Source: Neisseria mucosa (GTDB lineage Bacteria; Pseudomonadota; Gammaproteobacteria; Burkholderiales; Neisseriaceae). From it: a stretch of DNA of 64,000 nucleotides. Where the stretch lies: positions 2,418,001 to 2,482,000 of the forward strand of contig CP028150.1 in NCBI GenBank assembly GCA_003028315.1, read 5' to 3'. Of this stretch, positions 49,711-58,377 are shown one piece after another. The first letter of the stretch is position 1, and each line of letters begins with the position of its first letter. Under the pieces are notes generated by a model. The model was not told where the DNA came from, ran no database searches, and was given only the letters and a program-made list of their open reading frames with translations. The translations under genes were made by a program, and so were the position numbers.

Positions 49711-52119
49711 TTGGCTCGTTTATTTTCACTCAAACCATTGGTTTTGGCGTTAAGCGTCGGCTTCGGCGCGGGAGGGGCATATGCGCAAAATGCATCTTTG
49801 CCGCAACCTGCCGATTACGAGCCGGTAAGGGCCACCCCGCCTGCGGTTCAGAGCGGGGAAAACCGTCGTCCTGCCGATCAGGATAAATTGTCCTTGGGCG
49901 ATACCTGCCTGTTTTGCCAGCATCAGGCTTCGGAAGCAAACAAGCAGCCTGAAATCAAACGCAGCGGCGAAGAACCCCTGCCGCAGGACTACACCCGCGT
50001 GATTGCGGACAAGGTTGCCGGACAGTCTAAAGTCGCCGTCCGCGCCGAAGGCGATGTCATCATCGAGCGCAATCAGGAAGTGTTGAACGCCGATTGGGCG
50101 GATTACGACCAAACCAGCGATACCGTCAGGGCGGGCGACCGCTTTACGCTGTATCAAGACGGCTCGACCGTCAGCGGCGATACTTTGGTTTACAACCTGA
50201 AAGACAATACCGGCTCGAGCGAATACGTCCGCGTCGATGCCGAAAAAGACGGCCGCCGCCTCCAGAGCGTCAGCGAAAAGGCGGAAATGAAAGGCAAAGG
50301 GCTGTACAAGCTCATCAATACCAAATTCAATACCTGTTCGCCCGGCGATGCGAGTTGGTTCATCAAAGCGAAAAGCATCGAAACCGATCAGGAAACGGGC
50401 ATAGGCGTGGCAAAAGACGCGTCGCTGGTGTTCGGCGGCGTTCCTGTACTTTATACGCCTTGGGCGGATTTCCCGCTCAACGGCCATCGCAAGAGCGGTC
50501 TGTTGGTGCCGACCTTGTCAACCGGTTCGGACGGTTTGGAACTCGCCCTTCCCTATTATTTCAACCTCGCCCCCAACTTGGACGCCACCTTCCGCCCCGG
50601 TATCATCAGCTCGCGCGGCGTGCAGCTTGGCGGACAGGTCCGCTATCTCGAGCCGAAATTTAACGGCGTCATTGACGGCGATTGGATGCCGCACGATAAA
50701 AAACGCCATGAAAACAACCGCTATCAAATCAAGTTTGACCACAACCACCAACTGACCGACAAACTCAGCGGCGGCATCAACTTCAATCAGGTTTCAGACG
50801 ACAATTACTACCGCGATTTCTACGGACGCGAGGACATTGCCAGCAACGTCAACCTCAACCGCCAACTGTGGCTGAACTACGGCGACAATATCTGGGGCGG
50901 TTCTTTTGACGGCGCGCTGAACGTACAGAAATACCAAACCCTTGCCAACCAAAACGGTTACAAAGACGAACCCTACGCCATCATGCCGCGCCTGACCGGA
51001 CGTTGGCAGAAAACCATAGGCAAGGCGAATATCAACGTATTCAGCCAGTTCACCCGTTTCGTCCACGACAGCAAACAAGACGGCAGCCGTACCGTGCTGT
51101 ATCCCAGCGTCCGTTGGGATTTCAACAACCAATGGGGCTATATCCGTCCGAAAATCGGCGTACACGCGACTTATTACGACTTAGGCTCGTTCGGCAACCA
51201 ATCCGGTCGCCGCGTCAGCCGCGTATTGCCGATATTCAACGTCGATACCGGCATGACCTTCGAGCGCAACGCCAATTTGTTCGGCAACGCCTATCTGCAA
51301 ACCCTCGAACCGCGCCTGTTCTACAACTACATCCCGACCAAGTCTCAAAACGACTTACCCAATTTCGACACCTCGGAAAACAGCTTCTCTTACAACCAGC
51401 TTTTCCGTGAAAATTTATACGTCGGCAATGACCGCATCAACTCCGCCAACAGCCTGACTGCCGCCGCGCAAACCCGTTTTCTCAATCCGAACAACGGTGC
51501 CGAGCTATTCCGCGCCGGTATCGGACAGAAGTTTTATTTAAAAAACGACAACGTATTGCTGGACGGCAGCGTCGGCCGCTATAAACGCAGCCAATCCGAC
51601 TGGGTCGGCTTCGCGCACGGCAAACTGAGTGACAGCTTTCATGTAGGTTTCGATCTGCACTACAACCAAAATCAAAGCCGTGCCGAAAGCTATGCCGCGA
51701 CCGTCCGCTACAATCCCGAGCCGGGCAAAGTGTTGAGCGCGCGTTACAAATACGGGCGCAACGAACGCATTTACCTGCAATCCGACGGCAACTATTTCTA
51801 CGATAAAATCCGCCAAGTCGATTTGGCGGCACAATGGCCTATCCGTAAAAACCTTTACGCCGTTGCACGTTACAACTACGAAATTCAAGCCAAGAAACCT
51901 CTTGAAATGCTGGTAGGAGCTGAATATAAAAGCAACTGCGGCTGCTGGAGCGCAAGCCTTGTCGGACAACGCTACGTGACCGGCGAAAACAGCCGCAAAA
52001 ATGCCGTTTTCTTCAATCTCCAACTCAAAGACCTGAGCAATCTCGGCAACAACCCATTTGAAAAACTGCGCTTGGCCATTCCCGGCTACAGCAAAACCAA
52101 CGAGGTAGTTACCCCATGA
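49711..52119 (+). CDS. lptD: LPS-assembly protein LptD
   Basis: LptD, with LptE, inserts lipooligosaccharide into the outer leaflet of the outer membrane. The 802-aa product has a signal peptide (to about residue 25), the periplasmic beta-jellyroll (about 90-200, with VRAEGDVIIERNQEVLNADWADYDQ) and the large C-terminal barrel. The disulfide cysteines are present: CLFC at 66-69 and CGCW near 740. It starts with TTG behind AAGGGG; the resulting MARLFSLKPLVLAL matches neisserial LptD. Its stop overlaps the surA-like ATG (ATGA). Confidence 0.95.
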   Translation: MARLFSLKPLVLALSVGFGAGGAYAQNASLPQPADYEPVRATPPAVQSGENRRPADQDKLSLGDTCLFCQHQASEANKQPEIKRSGEEPLPQDYTRVIADKVAGQSKVAVRAEGDVIIERNQEVLNADWADYDQTSDTVRAGDRFTLYQDGSTVSGDTLVYNLKDNTGSSEYVRVDAEKDGRRLQSVSEKAEMKGKGLYKLINTKFNTCSPGDASWFIKAKSIETDQETGIGVAKDASLVFGGVPVLYTPWADFPLNGHRKSGLLVPTLSTGSDGLELALPYYFNLAPNLDATFRPGIISSRGVQLGGQVRYLEPKFNGVIDGDWMPHDKKRHENNRYQIKFDHNHQLTDKLSGGINFNQVSDDNYYRDFYGREDIASNVNLNRQLWLNYGDNIWGGSFDGALNVQKYQTLANQNGYKDEPYAIMPRLTGRWQKTIGKANINVFSQFTRFVHDSKQDGSRTVLYPSVRWDFNNQWGYIRPKIGVHATYYDLGSFGNQSGRRVSRVLPIFNVDTGMTFERNANLFGNAYLQTLEPRLFYNYIPTKSQNDLPNFDTSENSFSYNQLFRENLYVGNDRINSANSLTAAAQTRFLNPNNGAELFRAGIGQKFYLKNDNVLLDGSVGRYKRSQSDWVGFAHGKLSDSFHVGFDLHYNQNQSRAESYAATVRYNPEPGKVLSARYKYGRNERIYLQSDGNYFYDKIRQVDLAAQWPIRKNLYAVARYNYEIQAKKPLEMLVGAEYKSNCGCWSASLVGQRYVTGENSRKNAVFFNLQLKDLSNLGNNPFEKLRLAIPGYSKTNEVVTP

Positions 52120-53111
52120 ACGTCAAACCCCTGATTCTTGCCGCCGCACTTGGTCTGGCATTGAACGCACACGCCGCGCCCAAAGCTGCATCCAAAGGCA
52201 AACCGGTCAAAACGCAGAAAGCGGCAAAACAGGCAGCGGCAGCCACGCCTGCCGATTCGGGCGCCGTACGCCTTTCCGACGGCATCGCCGCCATTGCCGA
52301 CAACGAAGTCATTACCCAGCGCCAGCTGGCACATGCCATTGCCGAAGCGCGCCAACACCTTCCTAAAGGCACGCAAATCAGCGAAGACGAACTCCGCCAG
52401 CAGGTCCTGGCGCAACTGGTCAACCAATCCCTGATTGTTCAAGCGGGCAAACGCCGCAACATTCAAGCGACCGATGCCGAAATCGATGCCGTCATCGCCC
52501 AAACGCCGTCCCTGAAAAATCCGTCCGCACAGACCCGTCGCGAAATCGCCGACACCATCATTATGGAAAAAGTGCGCCAGCAGGCCGTGATGCAAAACAG
52601 CCGCGTCAGCGATGCAGAAGTCAACAGTTTCATCGAGCGCGCGCGCCAACAAGGTGTCGCCCTGCCCGAAGGCGAACCGATGCGCCAATACAGCGCGCAG
52701 CACATCCTGATTAAGGCCGACAACGAAAACGTTGCGGCCGGCGCTGAAAGCACCATCCGCAAAATCTATGCACAAGCCCGCAGCGGTGCGGACTTCGCCG
52801 GTTTGGCGCGCCAATATTCGCAAGACGGCAGCGCGAACAGCGGCGGTGATTTGGGTTGGTTCGCCGACGGCATGATGGTTGCGCCGTTTGAAGAAGCCGT
52901 CCACAAACTCAAACCCGGCCAAGTCAGCCCACCCGTACGCACACAATTCGGCTGGCACATCATTAAGCTGAACGATGTCCGTGACGCCGGCACGCCCGAA
53001 GAGCGTCAACACAACACCATACGTCAATATCTGTCGCGCCAAAAAGCCGAACAGGCGGAAATCAACCTGCTGCGCGAACTGCACGAAGGTGCGCACATCG
53101 ACATACGCTAA
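52116..53111 (+). CDS. surA: Periplasmic peptidyl-prolyl isomerase/chaperone SurA
   Basis: SurA escorts unfolded outer-membrane proteins to the Bam complex. The 331-aa product has a signal peptide (MNVKPLILAAALGLALNAHA), a lysine/alanine-rich linker, the SurA N-terminal chaperone domain (about 50-185) and one PpiC parvulin domain (about 190-290; AQHILIKAD, GSANSGGDLGWF, QFGWHIIKL). E. coli SurA has two parvulin domains, so this is the shorter neisserial type. It is coupled to lptD, one of its likely clients. Confidence 0.92.
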   Translation: MNVKPLILAAALGLALNAHAAPKAASKGKPVKTQKAAKQAAAATPADSGAVRLSDGIAAIADNEVITQRQLAHAIAEARQHLPKGTQISEDELRQQVLAQLVNQSLIVQAGKRRNIQATDAEIDAVIAQTPSLKNPSAQTRREIADTIIMEKVRQQAVMQNSRVSDAEVNSFIERARQQGVALPEGEPMRQYSAQHILIKADNENVAAGAESTIRKIYAQARSGADFAGLARQYSQDGSANSGGDLGWFADGMMVAPFEEAVHKLKPGQVSPPVRTQFGWHIIKLNDVRDAGTPEERQHNTIRQYLSRQKAEQAEINLLRELHEGAHIDIR

Positions 53112-53122
53112 GGCGGATGCAG

Positions 53123-53156
53123 ACGTCGTCTGAAAGTTTTTCAGACGACGTTTTGT
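53123..53156 (+). terminator. Terminator of lptD-surA from a variant DUS pair
   Basis: ACGTCGTCTGAA (53123-53134) pairs with TTCAGACGACGT (53140-53151), followed by TTTTG. The first bases differ from the standard AGG start of the DUS. Confidence 0.85.
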
Positions 53157-53280
53157 TTTGCAGCAAGCGGCATCCATCCGAAATCAAGCCGACCCTAATA
53201 ATATAGCGAGGGAAAGAAAAAACCGTTTTCGTCGTTACCGTCGCATCCAATAAAATATGAATGATGGTTGCCGATTAAAA

Positions 53281-53320
53281 AGGTCGTCTGAAAAACAAAA
53301 TGTTTTTCAGACGACCTTTT
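53281..53320. terminator. DUS-pair terminator between surA and the small peptide gene
   Basis: AGGTCGTCTGAAAAA and TTTTTCAGACGACCT, with A and T runs on both sides, so it may work in both directions. It probably terminates the 32-aa gene on -. Confidence 0.8.
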
Positions 53321-53341
53321 ACGGAACGGCATACGGACGGA

Positions 53342-53440
53342 TTACCAATCCGCTCCGCCTGCCCACAGTATGCCGATGGCGGCGACGGATGCCAGGTCGA
53401 CAGCCACAATCGCCTCTAAAAATAATACTGACACAGACAT
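53342..53440 (-). CDS. 32-residue hydrophobic peptide
   Basis: The short frame begins MSVSVLFLEAIVAVDLASVA, continues AIGILWAGGADW and ends in TAA. GGAGG lies 6 nt before the ATG, one of the strongest ribosome-binding sites in the window. The peptide is one hydrophobic helix with an acidic residue at 9 and 15 and ends in GGADW. A DUS terminator follows. It looks like a genuine small membrane protein; I do not recognise the family. Confidence 0.55.
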   Translation of the reverse strand: MSVSVLFLEAIVAVDLASVAAIGILWAGGADW

Positions 53441-53701
53441 AATAACCTCCGAATGTTGAATGAAATTATTATCGGAACCATCCGCCTGCCCTGACGGGAA
53501 ACGATACGGATGCCGTTTGGTTTGTACGGTCAGAATAACACCCTCTCGCGGTATCCTTATTCGGTTTACCTGATTTTCCAGAGAGAAAAAAGCAGTAATT
53601 ATCAAAAATTAATGCCAAAGACTATCAGTTCATCCTTCTTGATTGCGAACGCGGCTTGTTTGTCGGATATTTGATTCAAACCTGATTTTTTTCACTGATT
53701 T
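53441..53701. other. Region upstream of the PAP2 gene and the small peptide gene
   Basis: 261 nt between divergent genes with no longer gene seen. Contains the shared promoter area; no elements were assigned with confidence. Confidence 0.4.
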
Positions 53702-54328
53702 ATGCCTGATTTTTTTCTTTTTTTCCGCCGTTTTGTACAAACTGCCATTGTGGTATTTTTGCCTCTTTCTGTTTATATTGCCGTCCATCTGGCAAATGGC
53801 GAGAGTTTTGCATTCGAACGTCCGTTGATGTTTGTCATTCACGAACAGACGGGACAATGGTTTTTTCCAATTGCGCTATTGCTTCATTATTTGGGTAAAA
53901 CCGCCGTCGCCGTACCGCTGGTCTGTTTGGCGGCGGTATGCCTGTGGCGGTTTGGCAAACTGAGGGCAGCGGTATTCGTTCCTTTGGCGGCATTGTTGCC
54001 GACTTTGAATATGCTTTGGATAAAGGCATGGATACAGCGTCCGCGCCCGTTGCTTTGGCCTCGTGCCGTCGAAGAGGCCAATTTTTCGTTTCCAAGCGGG
54101 CATAGTACGTTTTCCGCCGCAATCGCAGTGATGCTGATTCTATTGTGTTATCGGACTGCATACCACCATACCGCTTTTGTCGTCGGCATCTTGTTTGCCT
54201 TGTTGACGGGATTTTCACGGGTTTATTTGGGCGTACATTATCCGACGGATATTTGGGCGGGATGGACGAATGGGATGCTGACGGCGATATTGGTTTATTA
54301 TGTTGTTTTCAAAAAGGATTTCGAATAA
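53702..54328 (+). CDS. PAP2-family membrane phosphatase
   Basis: The 208-aa product has about six transmembrane segments and the three acid-phosphatase motifs: KAWIQRPRP (about 108-116), PSGH (131-134) and SRVYLGVHYPTD (172-183). PAP2 membrane enzymes remove phosphate from lipids such as undecaprenyl pyrophosphate or phosphatidylglycerol phosphate; which one is not determined. Its stop overlaps the next ATG (TAATG). Confidence 0.9.
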   Translation: MPDFFLFFRRFVQTAIVVFLPLSVYIAVHLANGESFAFERPLMFVIHEQTGQWFFPIALLLHYLGKTAVAVPLVCLAAVCLWRFGKLRAAVFVPLAALLPTLNMLWIKAWIQRPRPLLWPRAVEEANFSFPSGHSTFSAAIAVMLILLCYRTAYHHTAFVVGILFALLTGFSRVYLGVHYPTDIWAGWTNGMLTAILVYYVVFKKDFE

Positions 54329-55278
54329 TGGAAACCTTATGCCCGAATACGCCTCTATGGCTGCGCAACGGTCATGCGGACACGATATTTGCCAAATTCA
54401 TTCAACGCCCCGCACCTGCCTACCGCCGCGAGCTGCTGCCGGACAGTACGGGACGCACTTTGGTTGCCTGTGATTTTGCCGATGCCGCCGATCCCGATGC
54501 GCCTTTAGTAGTTTTGTTTCACGGATTGGAGGGCAGCAGCCGCAGCCATTACGCCGTTGAGTTGATGCGAGCGGTCATTGAAAAAGGCTGGAACGGCGTG
54601 GTGGTGCATTTCCGCAGTTGCGGCGGCGTAGAGAATACCGCGCCTGTGTTTTATCATTTGGGCGATACGCGGGAAATCGGCTTTATGCTGGAAATGCTTT
54701 CGGAACGCTACCGCAGGATTTATGTGGCGGGCGTGTCTTTGGGCGGCAATGCGCTGGCAAAATATTTGGGCGAATACGGCAGTCTGGGCATAGCTGCTGT
54801 CCCTTACGCCGCTGCCGCCGTCTCTGCGCCGGTGGATGCGGCAGCGGCAGGCACTCGCTTTGATAAGGGAATGTCAAAACTGCTCTATACCCGCTATTTT
54901 TTAAAATCTTTATTGCCCAAAGCCGCCGCAACAGGTTTTCAGACGACCTCATTGAAAGAATGCAAAACGCTGGGGGATTTTGACGACAGGTTTACCGCGC
55001 CGCTGCACGGTTTCGCCGACCGGCATGATTATTACCGCCGCGCTTCGTGCAAGCCTTGGCTGAAAACCGTGCGTACGCCGCTTTTGCTGCTCAACGCCGT
55101 CAACGACCCGTTTCTGCCGCCGAAAGCCTTGCCGACGGTAGAAGAGGTTTCATCCGCCGTTACACTGCTGCAACCCCAATACGGCGGACACGCTGCGTTC
55201 GTCAGCCGCGACAAAGGTCGTCTGAACCTGCAATGGCTGCCGCAAACCCTGCTGGCGTATTTTGAGGCATTCGAGTAA
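54328..55278 (+). CDS. YheT-type alpha/beta hydrolase
   Basis: The 316-aa product starts METLCPNTPLWLRNGHADTIF, typical of YheT-like hydrolases. It has the oxyanion-side LVVLFHGLEGSSRSHY, the nucleophile elbow GVSLGGNAL, an acid in LNAVNDPFLPP and a histidine in YGGHAAF, a full Ser-Asp-His triad. Two DUS copies lie in the coding DNA (54938-54949, FQTTS; 55215-55226, GRLN). Substrate unknown. Coupled to the PAP2 gene. Confidence 0.88.
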   Translation: METLCPNTPLWLRNGHADTIFAKFIQRPAPAYRRELLPDSTGRTLVACDFADAADPDAPLVVLFHGLEGSSRSHYAVELMRAVIEKGWNGVVVHFRSCGGVENTAPVFYHLGDTREIGFMLEMLSERYRRIYVAGVSLGGNALAKYLGEYGSLGIAAVPYAAAAVSAPVDAAAAGTRFDKGMSKLLYTRYFLKSLLPKAAATGFQTTSLKECKTLGDFDDRFTAPLHGFADRHDYYRRASCKPWLKTVRTPLLLLNAVNDPFLPPKALPTVEEVSSAVTLLQPQYGGHAAFVSRDKGRLNLQWLPQTLLAYFEAFE

Positions 55279-55359
55279 ACGGAAGGTTTTTCAGCCGGAA
55301 GTTTCGTTATAAAATGCCCCGAACCTGATTTAGGATTTATTTAGAAACAAAGGAAAATT

Positions 55360-56334
55360 ATGCAAGAAACCAACGGATACCCCGATAAACGTCCGGACGG
55401 CCCGGAAGGCCGCTGGGAACGGGACGTGTTGCGCGACGTACTGCTTGCCGCCTATAAAGAGCAGCGGCGCGCCCGTTTTTGGCGCAACTTCTGGCGGATT
55501 ATCGGCGTCCTGCTGATTGCCGCATTATGGTTCGGTTCGGACGACGGCACGGCCGGACAAGGGCTGGCCACAGGTAAAGAGCATACGGCAGTCATCACAT
55601 TGGAAGGCGAAATAGGCGGCGGCATGGACGATCAGGTCAAAATGCTGCGCGACAGCATGGAGGCGGCCTACAACAATCCGAATGCAAAAGGCATCGTCAT
55701 CCGCGCCAACAGCCCGGGCGGTTCGCCCGTTATCTCCAATACTGCTTTTAACGAGATACGTCGTCTGAAAGGCGAACATAAAGACATCCCCGTCTATGTC
55801 GTCGCCGAAGATATGTGCGCCTCCGGCTGCTACTACATCGCTGCCGCCGCGGACAAAATCTACGCCGACCCCTCCAGCATCGTCGGCAGTATCGGCGTGA
55901 TCGGCGGCGGTTTCGATGTAACCGGCCTGATGGACAAGCTGGGTATCAAACGTCGTCTGAAAACCGCAGGCAGCAACAAAGGCATGGGTGATCCGTTTAC
56001 CCCTGAAACGCCTGAGCAGGCGAAAATCTGGGAAAGTATGCTGTCAGACACCCATCAAGAATTCATCAAGGCCGTCAAACTCGGACGCGGTGAAAAATTG
56101 AAAGACAAAGAATACCCCGACGTATTCAGCGGCCGCGTCTATACCGGCCTTGAAGCCAAAAAAGTCGGACTGATTGACGACTTCGGCAGCGTGTACAGCA
56201 TCGCCCGCGATGTAATCAAAGCCCCCGAACTGGTCAGCTACACGCCCGAAGATGATTTCAGAAAACTCCTGAGCCGCCGCTTTGGCGCGCAAGTCAAAGC
56301 TGAAGTGGAAAAAACATTGTCGAAAATGTGGTAA
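55360..56334 (+). CDS. sppA: Signal peptide peptidase SppA (S49 family)
   Basis: SppA cleaves leftover signal peptides in the inner membrane. The 324-aa product has a cytoplasmic N-terminus, one transmembrane anchor (about 44-60) and the S49 domain. The catalytic dyad is Ser155 (DMCASGCYY) and Lys207 (KTAGSNKGMGDPF), with the same 52-residue spacing as Ser147/Lys199 of the Bacillus enzyme. GPGG-like NSPGGSP is at 118-123. It has the short, single-domain size of the Bacillus type. Confidence 0.92.
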   Translation: MQETNGYPDKRPDGPEGRWERDVLRDVLLAAYKEQRRARFWRNFWRIIGVLLIAALWFGSDDGTAGQGLATGKEHTAVITLEGEIGGGMDDQVKMLRDSMEAAYNNPNAKGIVIRANSPGGSPVISNTAFNEIRRLKGEHKDIPVYVVAEDMCASGCYYIAAAADKIYADPSSIVGSIGVIGGGFDVTGLMDKLGIKRRLKTAGSNKGMGDPFTPETPEQAKIWESMLSDTHQEFIKAVKLGRGEKLKDKEYPDVFSGRVYTGLEAKKVGLIDDFGSVYSIARDVIKAPELVSYTPEDDFRKLLSRRFGAQVKAEVEKTLSKMW

Positions 56335-56346
56335 GTCAATACAAAC

Positions 56347-56386
56347 AAAACGTCGTCTGAAAAGTTTTCAGACGACGTTTTGTTTT
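56347..56386 (+). terminator. Variant-DUS terminator after sppA
   Basis: AAAACGTCGTCTGAA and TTCAGACGACGTTTT, then GTTTTG. The same ACGTCGTCTGAA variant as after surA. Confidence 0.85.
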
Positions 56387-56629
56387 GGGGGATATTGATT
56401 CTGCGGAAAATGAAGAGAGGAATATCGTAATAGCGGTAAGTGGGTATTTATATCCATTTAGAACCGAATGATTTCCTTCATTCGTAGCGTAGGCTTTGCC
56501 TACGGAAAAGCTGCCCGAATATCGCGTAGCAGATCAATTTCAAACCGATAACATACTGCATCGTCGTAGTCAAAGAACCATTCCCGAGGTAGCTATGCAT
56601 CAAGTGTATCGGTTGCAAACTATCCGTTA
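56387..56629. other. Intergenic region between sppA and the long Correia element
   Basis: No gene is seen. Contains a palindromic repeat CGTAGCGTAGGCTTTGCCTA (from 56483), of a kind seen again at 61221 and 62436. Confidence 0.6.
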
Positions 56630-56786
56630 TATAGTGGATTAAATTTAAATAAGGACAAGGCGACGAAGCCGCAGACAGTACAGACAGTACGGAACCGATT
56701 CACTTGGTGCTTCAGCACCTTAGAGAATCGTTCTCTTTGAGCTAAGGCGAGGCAACGCCGTACTGGTTTAAAGTTAATCCACTATA
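56630..56786 (+). repeat. Correia element (long form)
   Basis: 157 bp bounded by TATAGTGGATTAA and its inverse. It includes the internal block with GAACCGATTCACTTGGTGCT and AGAATCGTTCTCTTTGAGCT that the two 107-bp copies lack. Correia elements can carry promoters or RNase III sites. Confidence 0.93.
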
Positions 56787-56815
56787 TCTGCGGCTTTCTT
56801 TTAAACAGGTTGAAG

Positions 56816-56862
56816 AAAGGTCGTCTGAAAGCCGACGATATCAGCTTTCAGACGACCTTTTA
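56816..56862 (-). terminator. DUS-pair terminator of dnaJ
   Basis: AGGTCGTCTGAAAGC and GCTTTCAGACGACCT with T runs on either side, 18 nt past the dnaJ stop. Confidence 0.85.
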
Positions 56863-56879
56863 CTGTTTTCAAACCCGAA

Positions 56880-58016
56880 TCAGTCAAACAGTTCGCCGAC
56901 TTTGTCCCAGAACGATTTTTTGCGCGGTGTTTGGCTGCGGTCGAGGCCGGTGGAGATTTTTTCGAACTCTTCCAGCAACTCTTTCTGGCGGTCGGTCAGG
57001 TTGACCGGCGTTTCCACCACAACGTGGCAGTACAAATCGCCCGTCGCGCTGGAACGCAGGGATTTGATGCCTTTGCCTTTGACGCGCATACGGCGGCCGG
57101 TTTGCGTTTCTTTCGGAATGTTCAGTTTGACTTTGCCGTCCAAGGTCGGAACTTCGACTTCGCCGCCCAAGGCTGCGACGGCGAAACTGATGGGCAGCTC
57201 GCAATGTAAATCCAAGCCGTTGCGCTCGAAGATTTTGTGTTCTTTGACGCGGACGTTGACGTACAAATCGCCTGCGGGCGCGCCGTGCGTACCCGGTTCG
57301 CCTTCGCCGCTCAAGCGGATGCGTTGACCGTCGTCGATGCCGGCGGGAATGTTGACCTCAACGGTTTTGCTGGTTTTGGTGCGGCCTTCGCCACGACATT
57401 TGACACACGGGTCTTTGATTTCCTTGCCTGTACCGTGGCAGGTCGGACAAGTCTGCTGCATTTGGAAAATAGCTTGGCGGACGTGTACCGTGCCGGAACC
57501 GTGACAGGTCGAACAAGTTGATGCGGACGTACCGGGTTTTGCACCGCTGCCGTGGCAGACATCGCATTCTTCGTAAGTCGGGATGTTGATGCGTTTTTTG
57601 ATGCCTTTGGCGGCATCTTCCAACGTGATTTCCACGCCGACCTGCAAATCCGCGCCTTGATAGTTTTGCTGACGGCCGCTGCCCCCGCCTCCGCCGAACA
57701 TTTGGCTGAAGATGTCGGAAAAGTCGAAGCCCTGCGCGCCGCCGAACCCGCCAAAACCGCCGAATCCGCCCGCGCCGCCGCCCATGCCCTGCTCAAACGC
57801 GGCATGGCCGTATTGGTCGTACATGGCGCGTTTTTCTTTGTCGGACAAGGTGTCGTAGGCTTTTTGAACTTCTTTAAATTTTTCTTCCGCTTCTTTGTCG
57901 CCGGGATTGCGGTCGGGATGGTATTTCATCGCCAGCTTGCGGTAGGCTTTTTTGATTTCGTCGTCGCTCGCACCGCGCGCCACGCCGAGTGTTGCATAAA
58001 AATCTTGGTTGCTCAT
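56880..58016 (-). CDS. dnaJ: Chaperone protein DnaJ
   Basis: DnaJ delivers unfolded proteins to DnaK and stimulates its ATPase. The 378-aa product has the J domain (1-70, with HPD in KYHPDRNPGD), a Gly/Phe-rich linker (about 76-115), the zinc domain with four CxxCxGxG units (CDVCHGSG, CSTCHGSG, CPTCHGTG, CVKCRGEG) and the C-terminal substrate-binding domains. Type I (full) DnaJ. dnaK is not adjacent. Confidence 0.96.
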   Translation of the reverse strand: MSNQDFYATLGVARGASDDEIKKAYRKLAMKYHPDRNPGDKEAEEKFKEVQKAYDTLSDKEKRAMYDQYGHAAFEQGMGGGAGGFGGFGGFGGAQGFDFSDIFSQMFGGGGGSGRQQNYQGADLQVGVEITLEDAAKGIKKRINIPTYEECDVCHGSGAKPGTSASTCSTCHGSGTVHVRQAIFQMQQTCPTCHGTGKEIKDPCVKCRGEGRTKTSKTVEVNIPAGIDDGQRIRLSGEGEPGTHGAPAGDLYVNVRVKEHKIFERNGLDLHCELPISFAVAALGGEVEVPTLDGKVKLNIPKETQTGRRMRVKGKGIKSLRSSATGDLYCHVVVETPVNLTDRQKELLEEFEKISTGLDRSQTPRKKSFWDKVGELFD

Positions 58017-58096
58017 GATAGTGATGGTTGCTGATATGTGTAAAAACTAGACCGGATATATGGGTGGGGTGGGGAAAACTCAAGTGTCTGAATGTG

Positions 58097-58135
58097 AGGT
58101 CGTCTGAAAAATACCGTTCTGTTTTCAGACGACCT
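58097..58135. repeat. Inverted DUS pair between dnaJ and leuS
   Basis: AGGTCGTCTGAAAA and TTTTCAGACGACCT. dnaJ and leuS diverge from here, so it is not their terminator. Confidence 0.8.
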
Positions 58136-58160
58136 TTGTCAAACCGACCTAACGACAACC

Positions 58161-58169
58161 TGCTATAAT
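58161..58169 (+). promoter_or_regulatory. Extended -10 promoter of leuS
   Basis: TGCTATAAT is an extended -10 (TGnTATAAT). No -35 at the right spacing is clear. A start near 58176 would give a leader of about 200 nt containing the repeat at 58217-58353. Confidence 0.6.
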
Positions 58170-58216
58170 CCCTCTTTTATTTTTCTCAGGGCGGACGGGC
58201 GATTCGAAACGGGCTG

Positions 58217-58353
58217 GATTTTGGCACAGAAATGCCGGATTCAAGGCAAAAAACGCAGCGAGATTGGACATCTTGCGAGTATTTTTAACGCAGAAGGCGG
58301 CAATTTATGGAACAAAATACCGCCGTTATCGAATCGTCAGCCCGCCCTCACAT
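58217..58353 (+). repeat. Leader repeat upstream of leuS (copy B)
   Basis: About 130 bp matching 41361-41493 upstream of pyrH in the same orientation relative to the gene. It ends about 25 nt before the leuS ATG. An open frame through it reads MDILRVFLTQKAAIYGTKYR, likely only a by-product. Confidence 0.8.
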
Positions 58354-58377
58354 TTTCAAGCGAAAAACAGAATGACC

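Noticed and set aside
58264..58377. A 38-residue N-terminal extension of LeuS
   Set aside because: It is encoded by the dispersed leader repeat, which gives a similar unrelated extension in front of pyrH. The family starts at MQEHY.
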